Positions 1 through 5,538 of a stretch of 6,702 bases of DNA are shown piece after piece (position 1 is the stretch's first letter; each line of letters starts with the position of its first letter). The notes beneath the pieces are model-generated. The model was not told where the DNA came from, did not search any database, and worked only from the letters and a program-made list of their open reading frames with translations. The DNA is from Desulfohalobiaceae bacterium (lineage in GTDB: Bacteria; Desulfobacterota; Desulfovibrionia; Desulfovibrionales; Desulfothermaceae). The translations under genes were made by a program, and so were the position numbers. The stretch is taken from assembly GCA_021737525.1 (NCBI GenBank), contig JAIPDU010000088.1:1-6702 (forward strand), given 5' to 3'.

Positions 1-797
1 GCCAGGACCCTGCCGGCAGACGTGGCGCAGGGCAGGGCAAAGTTCCCCGCCCCGGCGTAGAGATCGGCCACCCGGTCCAGTCCGGCGGTCCTTCGCTCCA
101 CGAAACGCACCAATTCCTGATTGAGACGCCAATTGGCCTGGAAGAAGGAGCCGGCCAGCGGCATAAGCCGCAGGCCGTATTCCGGCAAGGGCAGGATGAG
201 GCGTGTTTCATCCCCGTCGGCCCGGACCTCCCCGTTTTCCGGGCTCGCGGCCAGCGTCCGTCTTCCGGGGGCAAGCTCGCCGCTCAGGCGCCGGGCCCCT
301 TCGGCCAGGGTCCGGGAGAACAGGAGGCAATTCGGGCAGGGAACCAGCTCCCTGCTCCCCAAAGCCTTGAAGTGGGGCGCGCCTCCCGCGACCTCCACCT
401 GTCCCCGCCAGCGATAGCGCCAGCCGGCAGGGCTGGGATACACCTCCGTCTGATCCGGGGCCAGATCGGCCCATTTCCTGCCCAGGCTGCGCCGCATCTC
501 GGAGAGAAAGAGCCCGCGCTTTTGCTCCAGCTGCTCCCGCTGGGGGATGTGCCCGAAACGGCACCCGCCGCAGCGGTCGCTCAAGGGGCAGGGATGCGGC
601 CGCCGTTTGGGGGAGGGTGCCAGGATCTCCAGCCACTCGGCCCGGACATGATCCTTCTTGCTCGCAGTAACACGGGCCCTGACGCGCTCACCGGGAAACA
701 CCCCCGGCTGCAGCAGAACCACCCGCCCGGTGTCCTCCCTGGCCAGGGCACGTCCCCGCCAGATCAGGCGCTCCACATCCAGAACGAGCTCGGTCAT
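1..797 (-). CDS. 23S rRNA (uracil-C5)-methyltransferase, TrmA/RumA (RlmD-like) family, C-terminus cut by window edge
   Basis: SAM-dependent methyltransferase that makes 5-methyluridine in RNA, most likely in 23S rRNA. The visible part is 265 codons. A TRAM-like beta domain occupies about residues 5-60. The four-cysteine 4Fe-4S signature follows as C70-x5-C76-GG-C79, with C154 (or C157) as the distal ligand. An FFQAN segment at 218-222 and the SAM motif I DLYAGAGNF at 245-253 come next. The catalytic cysteine and general-base regions lie beyond base 1. The ATG at 797 is preceded by GAGG and sits 3 nt after the stop of the transporter gene, so the two are very likely cotranscribed. The iron-sulfur cysteines favour RlmD or RlmC (RumA/RumB) over TrmA, which lacks the cluster. 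The exact target uridine cannot be decided from this fragment, so no symbol is given. Confidence 0.9.
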   Translation of the reverse strand, partial: MTELVLDVERLIWRGRALAREDTGRVVLLQPGVFPGERVRARVTASKKDHVRAEWLEILAPSPKRRPHPCPLSDRCGGCRFGHIPQREQLEQKRGLFLSEMRRSLGRKWADLAPDQTEVYPSPAGWRYRWRGQVEVAGGAPHFKALGSRELVPCPNCLLFSRTLAEGARRLSGELAPGRRTLAASPENGEVRADGDETRLILPLPEYGLRLMPLAGSFFQANWRLNQELVRFVERRTAGLDRVADLYAGAGNFALPCATSAGRVL

Positions 798-800
798 GGC

Positions 801-1442
801 TCAGGCCTCTGCGGCTGGAAAGGCACGCCTTCGCCGGATCCACCAGACCAGGGCGTAGACCGCGATGGTGTCCAGCCCGGCGATGCCCACCTTGACCGCC
901 CACTGGCCCAGGATAAGCGGCACAAGAGGCATCTTTCCCGCAAAGGCGATGCTGATGAAGAGACAGGAATCCAGAAGCTGGGAGGAAAGCGTGGAGAGGT
1001 TGTTCCGCAGCCAGAGATGGCGGCCGCGGGTGAGCCGCTTGTAGAAGTGGAAGGCCCAGATGTCGTGGTATTGCCCCACCAGGTAGGCCGTAATGGAGCC
1101 CAGGATGATCCGCGGGGTCAGGCCCAGGACCTGCTGAAAGGCCTCCTGGCCCTGCCAGAAGGCTGCCGAGGGCCACCACAGGGCGGCCTGGATCAGGCCC
1201 AGACAGGCCAACAGGGTCACAAATCCGGAGAGGACCACTTCCCCGGCCCGCTCGCGACCCCAGACCTCGCTGATCACGTCGGTGCAGATAAAGGTCAGGC
1301 AGTAGCCCAGAACACCCGCGGGCACGGTGATCCCGAACACGGTCACGATCTTGGCCGCAAGCACGGAGGAGATCACCAGGCTCCCGATGAACAGGCCGCT
1401 CAAGAGGATGAAGGCCCGGCTTTCCGTCGCGTCCCGCTTCAT
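801..1442 (-). CDS. Queuosine precursor transporter, VUT family (COG1738, YhhQ-like)
   Basis: Predicted inner-membrane protein of 213 residues with about six hydrophobic helices (roughly 10-30, 34-52, 66-90, 114-133, 153-170, 178-203). The loop DVISEVWGRERA (about 54-65) after the second helix matches the D-x3-E-V-(W/Y)-G motif of this family. A Q-L-L-D-S-x2-F motif near 155 is also typical. Characterised members import 7-deazapurine precursors (preQ0, preQ1 or queuine) for queuosine in tRNA. The substrate here is not knowable from sequence. The ATG at 1442 has GGAGA 4 nt upstream. The gene follows queF across a repeat-filled 249-nt spacer and runs almost directly into the rRNA methyltransferase gene. 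An uptake gene beside queF fits a shared role in queuosine supply. Confidence in the family is high. Confidence 0.9.
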   Translation of the reverse strand: MKRDATESRAFILLSGLFIGSLVISSVLAAKIVTVFGITVPAGVLGYCLTFICTDVISEVWGRERAGEVVLSGFVTLLACLGLIQAALWWPSAAFWQGQEAFQQVLGLTPRIILGSITAYLVGQYHDIWAFHFYKRLTRGRHLWLRNNLSTLSSQLLDSCLFISIAFAGKMPLVPLILGQWAVKVGIAGLDTIAVYALVWWIRRRRAFPAAEA

Positions 1443-1481
1443 GGCGTCTCCGGTTTCCCCATATGAAACTTCGAAATCCTG

Positions 1482-1516
1482 ACTGGTGACTCGTTATTCG
1501 TGAACCGTGATCCGTG
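1482..1516. repeat. Degenerate heptamer tandem repeat (about 5 units)
   Basis: Five consecutive 7-nt units on the plus strand: ACTGGTG, ACTCGTT, ATTCGTG, AACCGTG, ATCCGTG. The register holds throughout and the 3' units are the closest to each other (consensus about AWYCGTG). The array lies 40 nt upstream of the transporter start codon (1442, minus strand) and touches the octamer array on its other side. Confidence 0.75.
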
Positions 1517-1520
1517 AACC

Positions 1521-1616
1521 GACTCACCGACGCACTAACCCACCGACTCAATGTCTCACTGACTTACTGACTTACTGCTTTACTGACGCACTGACTCACT
1601 GACGCATTGACCATCG
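1521..1616. repeat. Octamer tandem repeat, about 12 units (consensus GACTCACT)
   Basis: Uninterrupted 8-nt periodicity over 96 bases on the plus strand. Units in order: GACTCACC, GACGCACT, AACCCACC, GACTCAAT, GTCTCACT, GACTTACT, GACTTACT, GCTTTACT, GACGCACT, GACTCACT, GACGCATT, GACCATCG. The central units match best and both ends are degraded. Since 8 is not a multiple of 3, the array is not a protein repeat. It is noncoding sequence between two genes of the same orientation. Function is unknown. It resembles in style the short tandem repeats found in intergenic spacers of some deltaproteobacteria, gammaproteobacteria and cyanobacteria. Confidence 0.85.
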
Positions 1617-1654
1617 ACCAACCCACCACTTCATCTCCTCGTCTCGGAAACCCT

Positions 1655-1689
1655 GAACGGGGAACGGGGAACGCGGAACGGGGAACCCC
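1655..1689. repeat. Heptamer tandem repeat (5 units, consensus GAACGGG)
   Basis: Five 7-nt units on the plus strand: GAACGGG, GAACGGG, GAACGCG, GAACGGG, GAACCCC. The sequence differs from both neighbouring arrays. It begins 3 nt outside the queF stop codon (1694-1692), so the repeat abuts the gene end. The last unit flips from G-run to C-run, which makes the hairpin annotated separately. Confidence 0.8.
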
Positions 1690-1693
1690 GTTC
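1676..1693 (-). other. Perfect 8-bp inverted repeat overlapping the queF stop codon
   Basis: GAACGGGG, AA, CCCCGTTC form a perfect inverted repeat, so at most 7 bp can pair around a 4-nt loop. On the transcribed minus strand it begins within the TGA stop of queF. It could be a weak attenuator, an mRNA 3'-end stabiliser or a by-product of heptamer expansion. No U-tract follows, so a standard intrinsic terminator is not supported. Confidence 0.5.
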
Positions 1694-2078
1694 ACAACTC
1701 CCCCTGCACCGCCGTGGTCCTGAAGCCGCCGCGAATGTTGTATTCCGTGGTCACCCGCAGGCTGTCCGTCTCCAGCGCCTTGGCGAGATCGCGGTAAATG
1801 CGCAGGGTGGCCTCCTCCTGATAGATGCCCACTTCCTTGAAGCTGGTCACGTAGTACTTCAGGGACTTGAGCTCGACGCATTTGCCGCCGCGGGGATAAT
1901 ATTCGATGATCAGGCGGGCCACGTCAGGCAGGCCGCTGAAGGGGCAGACCGCCACGAACTCTTCCGTCTCGGTGCGGATGTACTGGTCCCTGCCCTCGAA
2001 GTCCAGGGTCTGGAGATACTCGCTTTTTATGTGCTCCTGTCCCTTGAAAGGGAAACGCTCTCCCTCGGCTTCCGGCAT
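1692..2078 (-). CDS. queF: NADPH-dependent preQ0 reductase (7-cyano-7-deazaguanine reductase), short unimodular type
   Basis: Cytosolic nitrile reductase that converts preQ0 to preQ1, the last free-base step before transfer into tRNA for queuosine. In the 128-residue product, Cys45 in FVAVCPFSGLPD is the nucleophile that forms the thioimide, and Asp52 is the conserved acid. The QueF signature E-L-K-S-L-K-Y-Y spans 69-76, Glu88 in IYQEE is the substrate-binding glutamate, and an RGG ending lies at 116-118. It is shorter than B. subtilis QueF (about 165 residues), but all core motifs are present and it appears complete. Where B. subtilis has His-Glu, this protein has Gln87-Glu88. The start at 2078 follows a GAGGA about 10 nt upstream and lies 12 nt after the DHS-like gene, so it probably belongs to the polyamine operon. 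Confidence 0.93.
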   Translation of the reverse strand: MPEAEGERFPFKGQEHIKSEYLQTLDFEGRDQYIRTETEEFVAVCPFSGLPDVARLIIEYYPRGGKCVELKSLKYYVTSFKEVGIYQEEATLRIYRDLAKALETDSLRVTTEYNIRGGFRTTAVQGEL

Positions 2079-2090
2079 AGGCTGTGGTCC

Positions 2091-3227
2091 TCACTCAGGA
2101 GTGGATTCCTTGGCCAATCTCTGCTGCAATCCCTTGACCAGCAGGGGCCAGGCTATAGTCGCGTCGCAGTGCACCTCCGCAAAGCGCCCGCCCTGCTGAG
2201 GGGAGACGAACTTGCCCCAGGAGATCCCCTCCTGGTAGGAACACCCGGACAGCCCGCCCCAGTGCTCCGGCTCGGGGCAAATGCGCACTCCGTAGTGGAA
2301 GCGGCGGACCCTGTCCCAGTCCAGATCCTGGACCTTCTGCGCGGTGAGCTCCACAAAGGGGCCCAGCTGCTGGGCCCAATTCCTGGGCACGCCCCCGCCG
2401 ATGGTGAAGATCCCCAGCTTCTTGGCGGGCATGACCCTGCGGGTGTAGTGGAAGAGATCCAGAAAGGGGTTGAACTGAAAGGGGAGCTCGCCCGGATCGG
2501 CCTCCTCATTGGCGAATTCCGGATGCTGGGAAAGGAGGTTGATGGCCATGTCCAGTGCCAGCTCGGAGTCGGTGAATGCGGGGATGTACACCGCCACATC
2601 CTGCTCAAAGGCGCTCTTGAGCACGCCCCGACCCTGGTAGTTCTGGCTCAGATGCCGGCCCACGGCGCGGCACACCTTCTGGGAGCACACATGGCGGTCC
2701 GTCTGCAAAAGCTCCTGCAGCGCGGCGGACAGGACCTTTTCCGCCTGCATGAAATTCCGTTCCGGCTCCAGGGTGTCGTAGACCCGGTTCAGGCCCTGCC
2801 GGCAGAGCCACTGGTCGTCCTGGCCCTTCTCCCTTTCGTACTTGTAGTGCTTCAGACCGATGGACTCGATGAATCCGTGGGCCATGAGGGCCCCTGTGGA
2901 GACCAGGGAGTCGATCCAGCCCTGCTCGATCATGGTGCAGATGATCCCGCTCATCTTGGCCACGGTCATGGCCCCGGACATGGTGGCCACGACGTGGCAC
3001 TCCGGATCCTGGACCATGGCCTGCAGGACGTCCAGGGCCTCCCCCAGCTTGCGCCCACCGAAGGCGGTGCTGGACATGGCCCGGAGCAGCTCGTCCACAT
3101 CGCCGATCCGGTCCGGATCCAGGGCCTGCAGCGGTGTCAGCCCCAGCTCCTCCGGATCGGCCATCTGCTCCACCTTGCGCACCTGATCCAGTTTCCAGGA
3201 TTCCCCGTTTCCAGATCCTTCGGTCAT
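2091..3227 (-). CDS. Deoxyhypusine synthase-like protein, probable homospermidine-type synthase
   Basis: NAD-dependent aminobutyl transferase fold, 378 residues. Compared from memory with human DHS, it matches block by block. The NAD-site segment is ATMSGAMTVAKMSG (81-94) then STGALM; NRVYDTLEPERN is at 147-158; IPAFTDSEL is at 215-223; the IGGG strand ends at 279; GISWGK is at 334-339, where Lys339 corresponds to the imine-forming lysine 329 of the human enzyme. Glu333 and Asp355 also align with conserved positions. The two histidines after human GGGV are Asn283 and Trp284 here. Bacteria lack eIF5A, so deoxyhypusine synthesis is unlikely. With arginine decarboxylase and agmatinase directly upstream, making homospermidine (or a related polyamine) from putrescine is the best inference. 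Its ATG overlaps the agmatinase stop as ATGA, indicating translational coupling. Confidence 0.88.
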   Translation of the reverse strand: MTEGSGNGESWKLDQVRKVEQMADPEELGLTPLQALDPDRIGDVDELLRAMSSTAFGGRKLGEALDVLQAMVQDPECHVVATMSGAMTVAKMSGIICTMIEQGWIDSLVSTGALMAHGFIESIGLKHYKYEREKGQDDQWLCRQGLNRVYDTLEPERNFMQAEKVLSAALQELLQTDRHVCSQKVCRAVGRHLSQNYQGRGVLKSAFEQDVAVYIPAFTDSELALDMAINLLSQHPEFANEEADPGELPFQFNPFLDLFHYTRRVMPAKKLGIFTIGGGVPRNWAQQLGPFVELTAQKVQDLDWDRVRRFHYGVRICPEPEHWGGLSGCSYQEGISWGKFVSPQQGGRFAEVHCDATIAWPLLVKGLQQRLAKESTPE

Positions 3228-4153
3228 TCCCTCGCACCTCCCTGTCTCACGCCCGGGTCAAACGGGCCGGACACTCCGCCCGGCTCGAGACAGAAGGCGC
3301 AAGCCAGGATTTTATTGATGCACTGCACCGCCACGGATTCGGAAACCACTCCTCCCGCGGGAAGAGGGGCCAGCTCGCAGAAATCCAGCCCCACAAGCCG
3401 GACCCCGGGCAACAGATGGCCCCAAAGGGCCTGCACCCATTCGTAGGACAGCCCGCCGGGCTCCGGAGTCCCCGTTCCCGGCATGATGGATGGATCCAGG
3501 GCGTCCGCGTCGAAGGAAATGTACACCGGACTCTTGCCGACGAAATCCCGGATCCGTCGCGCGGCCTCCGCTGGAGGCGGCAAGTGATGGGCGAACAAGG
3601 GCAGCATGTCCGTTCCCGAGCGGGAGCGGATGTACTCCGACTCCTCCCGGCAGAGGCTCCTTAGGCCGATCTGCACCAACGGGACCCCGCTGTCCCTGAG
3701 CCTGGCCATGACGCAGGCATGGGAAAACTGGCTCCCCTGGAACTCGGGCCGCAGATCGGCGTGCGCGTCGAGCTGGATGACCACCAGGTCCGGGTGCTGC
3801 CCCAGATAGGCCTCCATGGGCGGCAGGGCCACACTGTGCTCCCCGCCCAGGGTGAGCAGGAACTCCTCGCTGCAATCGCAGTGCCGGTCAAGGTCCTGCC
3901 GCATCCCGGACAGCATCCCGGACGGGCCAGAAACCGGGGCCCGAAAGGAAGGCAGGCTCCGGAATCGGAGACTGTCCGCCAGATCAACACCGAGCTCCTC
4001 GTCCCAGGTCTCGATCTCCCGGCTTGCCTGGAGAATGGCCCGGGGACCGTTGCGGGTCCCTGTGGCGAAGCTGGCCGTCCCCTCATAGGGAACGGGCCAG
4101 ACCAGTATCTCTTTGCCCTCGCTCTGGGGCAGATCCAGATAGGAGTTGTCCAT
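3224..4153 (-). CDS. speB: Agmatinase (agmatine ureohydrolase)
   Basis: Binuclear manganese hydrolase that splits agmatine into putrescine and urea in the cytosol. The ureohydrolase metal ligands are all visible (309-residue numbering): GGEHS 103-107 with His106; DAHAD 129-133 with Asp129, His131 and Asp133; SFDAD 213-217 with Asp215 and Asp217. The signature GTGTPEPGGL follows at 226-235. Length is normal for the family. I chose the ATG at 4153 because AAGGA lies 7 nt upstream. The in-frame ATG at 4174 adds seven residues but has only AAGAAG directly against it. The gene follows the arginine decarboxylase by 76 nt (55 nt from the earlier ATG) and overlaps the DHS-like gene by 4 nt, giving a decarboxylase, agmatinase, aminobutyl transferase order. 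Other ureohydrolases (guanidinobutyrase, formimidoglutamase) share these motifs, but context supports agmatinase. Confidence 0.92.
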   Translation of the reverse strand: MDNSYLDLPQSEGKEILVWPVPYEGTASFATGTRNGPRAILQASREIETWDEELGVDLADSLRFRSLPSFRAPVSGPSGMLSGMRQDLDRHCDCSEEFLLTLGGEHSVALPPMEAYLGQHPDLVVIQLDAHADLRPEFQGSQFSHACVMARLRDSGVPLVQIGLRSLCREESEYIRSRSGTDMLPLFAHHLPPPAEAARRIRDFVGKSPVYISFDADALDPSIMPGTGTPEPGGLSYEWVQALWGHLLPGVRLVGLDFCELAPLPAGGVVSESVAVQCINKILACAFCLEPGGVSGPFDPGVRQGGARE

Positions 4154-4158
4154 GCTCG

Positions 4159-4165
4159 CTTCCTT
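4159..4165 (-). promoter_or_regulatory. Ribosome binding site deciding the speB start
   Basis: AAGGAAG on the minus strand, 5 nt before the ATG at 4153 (7 nt from its AAGGA core). It lies between the two candidate start codons, which favours the downstream one. Confidence 0.6.
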
Positions 4166-4229
4166 GCGCTCCATCTTCTTACGCCGGCCCTGTTGAGCAG
4201 GCCGCGACTGTTCGGACCCTGCCGGGAGG

Positions 4230-4775
4230 CTAGGAGACGAAAACAGCCGCGGAGATGGTGGTGGTCCACAGACCGGCCACTCCGCGGGTCACGCATGGCG
4301 CGGAGGTGGAATCGATGATCGCGCCGCTCATGAGATAGATCTCGCGCCGCTCGTCGTAGTCCTTGTCCGGGTCGAAGTCGATCCCCAGGGTGGTGGCAAG
4401 CATGGTGGAGGCCAGATCCTCTGCGAAGTCCCCGATCTCCTGCTCCTCCGCCCCGAAGGCGTGGTGCTCGGAAATATAGCCGTAATGGCTCTCGTCCGCG
4501 GGGAAGGCCATGCCCACGGCGGATCCCACGAGCCGGCCCTTTTCGTTGGTGGCGTTCTTGGCCATGACGCAGTAGGTGATCTGCCCCGGATGCAGTTGCT
4601 GCACCCCCTCATCCACCTCGATGATCCGGCATTGGGGCGGAAAGATGCTGGACACGTAGACCAGATTCAGTTTTTCGATCTTGGCGTCCCTCAGGGCCAG
4701 CTCAAAGGACTGCAGCTTGTTCTTGTGCCTGCCTATGCCCCTGGTGAAAAACGCCTGACTCGGTACAAAGGTCAT
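4230..4775 (-). CDS. pdaD: Pyruvoyl-dependent arginine decarboxylase
   Basis: Decarboxylates arginine to agmatine using a self-made pyruvoyl group in place of pyridoxal phosphate. The 181-residue proenzyme carries the cleavage motif LNLVYVSSIFPP (36-47). By homology with the Methanocaldococcus jannaschii enzyme, the chain splits between Ser42 and Ser43 and Ser43 becomes the pyruvoyl cofactor. The GYISEHHAFG block (99-108) holds Glu103, the likely equivalent of the catalytic proton donor. Length is close to the archaeal enzyme (about 165 residues). The start at 4775 has AGGAGA 7 nt upstream. The gene stands 78 nt after the SPOR gene, behind a leader of overlapping hairpins, and opens the polyamine block with agmatinase and the DHS-like gene. 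The family is best known from archaea and chlamydiae and is patchily present in deltaproteobacteria and others. Confidence 0.95.
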   Translation of the reverse strand: MTFVPSQAFFTRGIGRHKNKLQSFELALRDAKIEKLNLVYVSSIFPPQCRIIEVDEGVQQLHPGQITYCVMAKNATNEKGRLVGSAVGMAFPADESHYGYISEHHAFGAEEQEIGDFAEDLASTMLATTLGIDFDPDKDYDERREIYLMSGAIIDSTSAPCVTRGVAGLWTTTISAAVFVS

Positions 4776-4782
4776 GAGGCAA

Positions 4783-4788
4783 TCTCCT
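4783..4788 (-). promoter_or_regulatory. Strong ribosome binding site of pdaD
   Basis: AGGAGA on the minus strand, 7 nt before the ATG at 4775. It lies 6 nt downstream of the last leader hairpin, close enough for mRNA folding to affect access. Confidence 0.6.
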
Positions 4789-4794
4789 GCTCAC

Positions 4795-4849
4795 GGACCG
4801 CAGCGCGCCGGTCCTTGTAGCTCTACGGACCTCCCCGGACAGAGGGGAG
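4795..4849 (-). promoter_or_regulatory. Leader with three overlapping hairpins before pdaD (possible attenuator)
   Basis: In transcription order: hairpin C, CTCCCC paired with GGGGAG (4849-4844 with 4836-4831, 7-nt loop). Hairpin A, GGTCC-GTAG paired with CTAC-(AA)-GGACC (4831-4823 with 4820-4810). Hairpin B, GGACCG paired with CGGTCC (4814-4809 with 4800-4795, 8-nt loop). A and B share the GGACC element at 4814-4810, so they exclude each other, and C and A share base 4831. No U-tract follows any stem, so intrinsic termination is not supported; translational control or mRNA processing is possible. The stems are seen in the sequence; any regulatory role is inference. Confidence 0.4.
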
Positions 4850-4853
4850 CATA

Positions 4854-5531
4854 TCATTCCTGCCTGGATTTGTCGCGAAGGAAGGGCGTTCCCAAGCCGT
4901 ATCCCTCGAGCCGCTGCTTGAAGCGCTCCGCCTCATTCGGCCCGCCGGTTAGCCGGACATGGATCCTGTACCACGTGACATCGTCCTTTTTCACCTCGCG
5001 CAAGTCCACCCGCATCCCCTTGGCCTTCAACTCCCCAACCACTTTTTCAGCCCGCTTCTTCGACTGCAGCGCAGCCACCTGGTAGCGATATTCATAGCGC
5101 GCGGCAACCCGAGCGGGCTCTTCTCTCGCCTGCTCTGAGGGCTCGCTCTGCGCTCGCTTCTCCTCTCGCAGACCGTCCTCACCTGAACCGGAGGTGACTG
5201 AATCCGGTGTGCCTGTGCCAGAGGTCTCCTCGCTCTGCTGGGACAGGGAGTTGAGGAACCCCAGCTCCTCGGCGTGAAGCGGATCGCCGCTACTCGCCCT
5301 GGGCTTGGGAGTATCCGCTGTCTCCTTCTGGGGCACGATCCGTGAGAGAGCCGGAATAAGCGTCTCCGGGTAATAGCCTCGCCCGATGATCACGCCGAAG
5401 ATAAAGGCCCAGATCAGCGCGATTGCCGTCAGCAGGACCGCGGAAACAAGGCCGGACCAGCCGAAGGTAAGGGTGAAACGCTTCCCGCTTTGCTTCTTTC
5501 CAGAGGTGCGCTTTTTTTTTGTTCCGGCCAT
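4854..5531 (-). CDS. Membrane-anchored SPOR domain protein
   Basis: Single-pass inner-membrane protein of 225 residues, probably acting in the periplasm on peptidoglycan, as SPOR domains bind glycan strands lacking stem peptides at division sites. A lysine-rich cytoplasmic tail (TKKKRTSGKKQSGKR, 4-18) comes first, then a transmembrane helix at about 23-49. An FGVIIGRGYYPE segment follows, then a polar linker rich in Ser, Glu and Pro (about 64-140). The SPOR domain occupies about 145-220, opening with YRYQVAALQSKKRAEKVV and ending with LGTPFLRDK. The start at 5531 lies 7 nt after the argS stop. An upstream in-frame ATG at 5576 would overlap argS and put extra residues before the tail, so it is less likely. 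A run of nine A residues encodes the first lysines. No enzymatic domain is visible and a specific division role is inference. Confidence 0.85.
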   Translation of the reverse strand: MAGTKKKRTSGKKQSGKRFTLTFGWSGLVSAVLLTAIALIWAFIFGVIIGRGYYPETLIPALSRIVPQKETADTPKPRASSGDPLHAEELGFLNSLSQQSEETSGTGTPDSVTSGSGEDGLREEKRAQSEPSEQAREEPARVAARYEYRYQVAALQSKKRAEKVVGELKAKGMRVDLREVKKDDVTWYRIHVRLTGGPNEAERFKQRLEGYGLGTPFLRDKSRQE

Positions 5532-5538
5532 ATACCGC

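Noticed and set aside
372..1466. Long plus-strand open frame (364 codons) across the methyltransferase and transporter genes
   Set aside because: It runs antisense through two well-supported genes, its product is Gly/Pro/Gln/His-rich with no recognisable domain, and long antisense frames are expected in GC-rich coding DNA.
688..1551. Second minus-strand frame (287 codons) overlapping the transporter gene and part of the repeat spacer
   Set aside because: It is Gly/Arg/Pro-rich and out of frame with the transporter, which has a clean six-helix profile and a family motif. Its N-terminal part merely translates the repeat spacer.
1521..1616. CRISPR array
   Set aside because: Units are 8 nt with no spacers between them, so this is a simple tandem repeat.
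1443..1691. preQ1 riboswitch upstream of the transporter gene
   Set aside because: I looked for the small preQ1-I style stem with an A-rich tail near the ribosome binding site and saw none; the spacer is dominated by repeats.
2031..3446. Long plus-strand open frame (471 codons) antisense to the DHS-like gene
   Set aside because: Same reason: it is complementary to a clear conserved gene, has a low-complexity composition and no motif of its own.
3224..4174. Earlier agmatinase start at 4174
   Set aside because: The in-frame ATG is possible, but AAGAAG directly abuts it with no spacing, whereas the ATG at 4153 has a well-placed AAGGA.
4831..4849. Rho-independent terminator between the SPOR gene and pdaD
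   Set aside because: The 6-bp GC stem is followed by GTCCGTAG and not by a U-tract, so a terminator call is not supported. It is kept as part of the leader structure.
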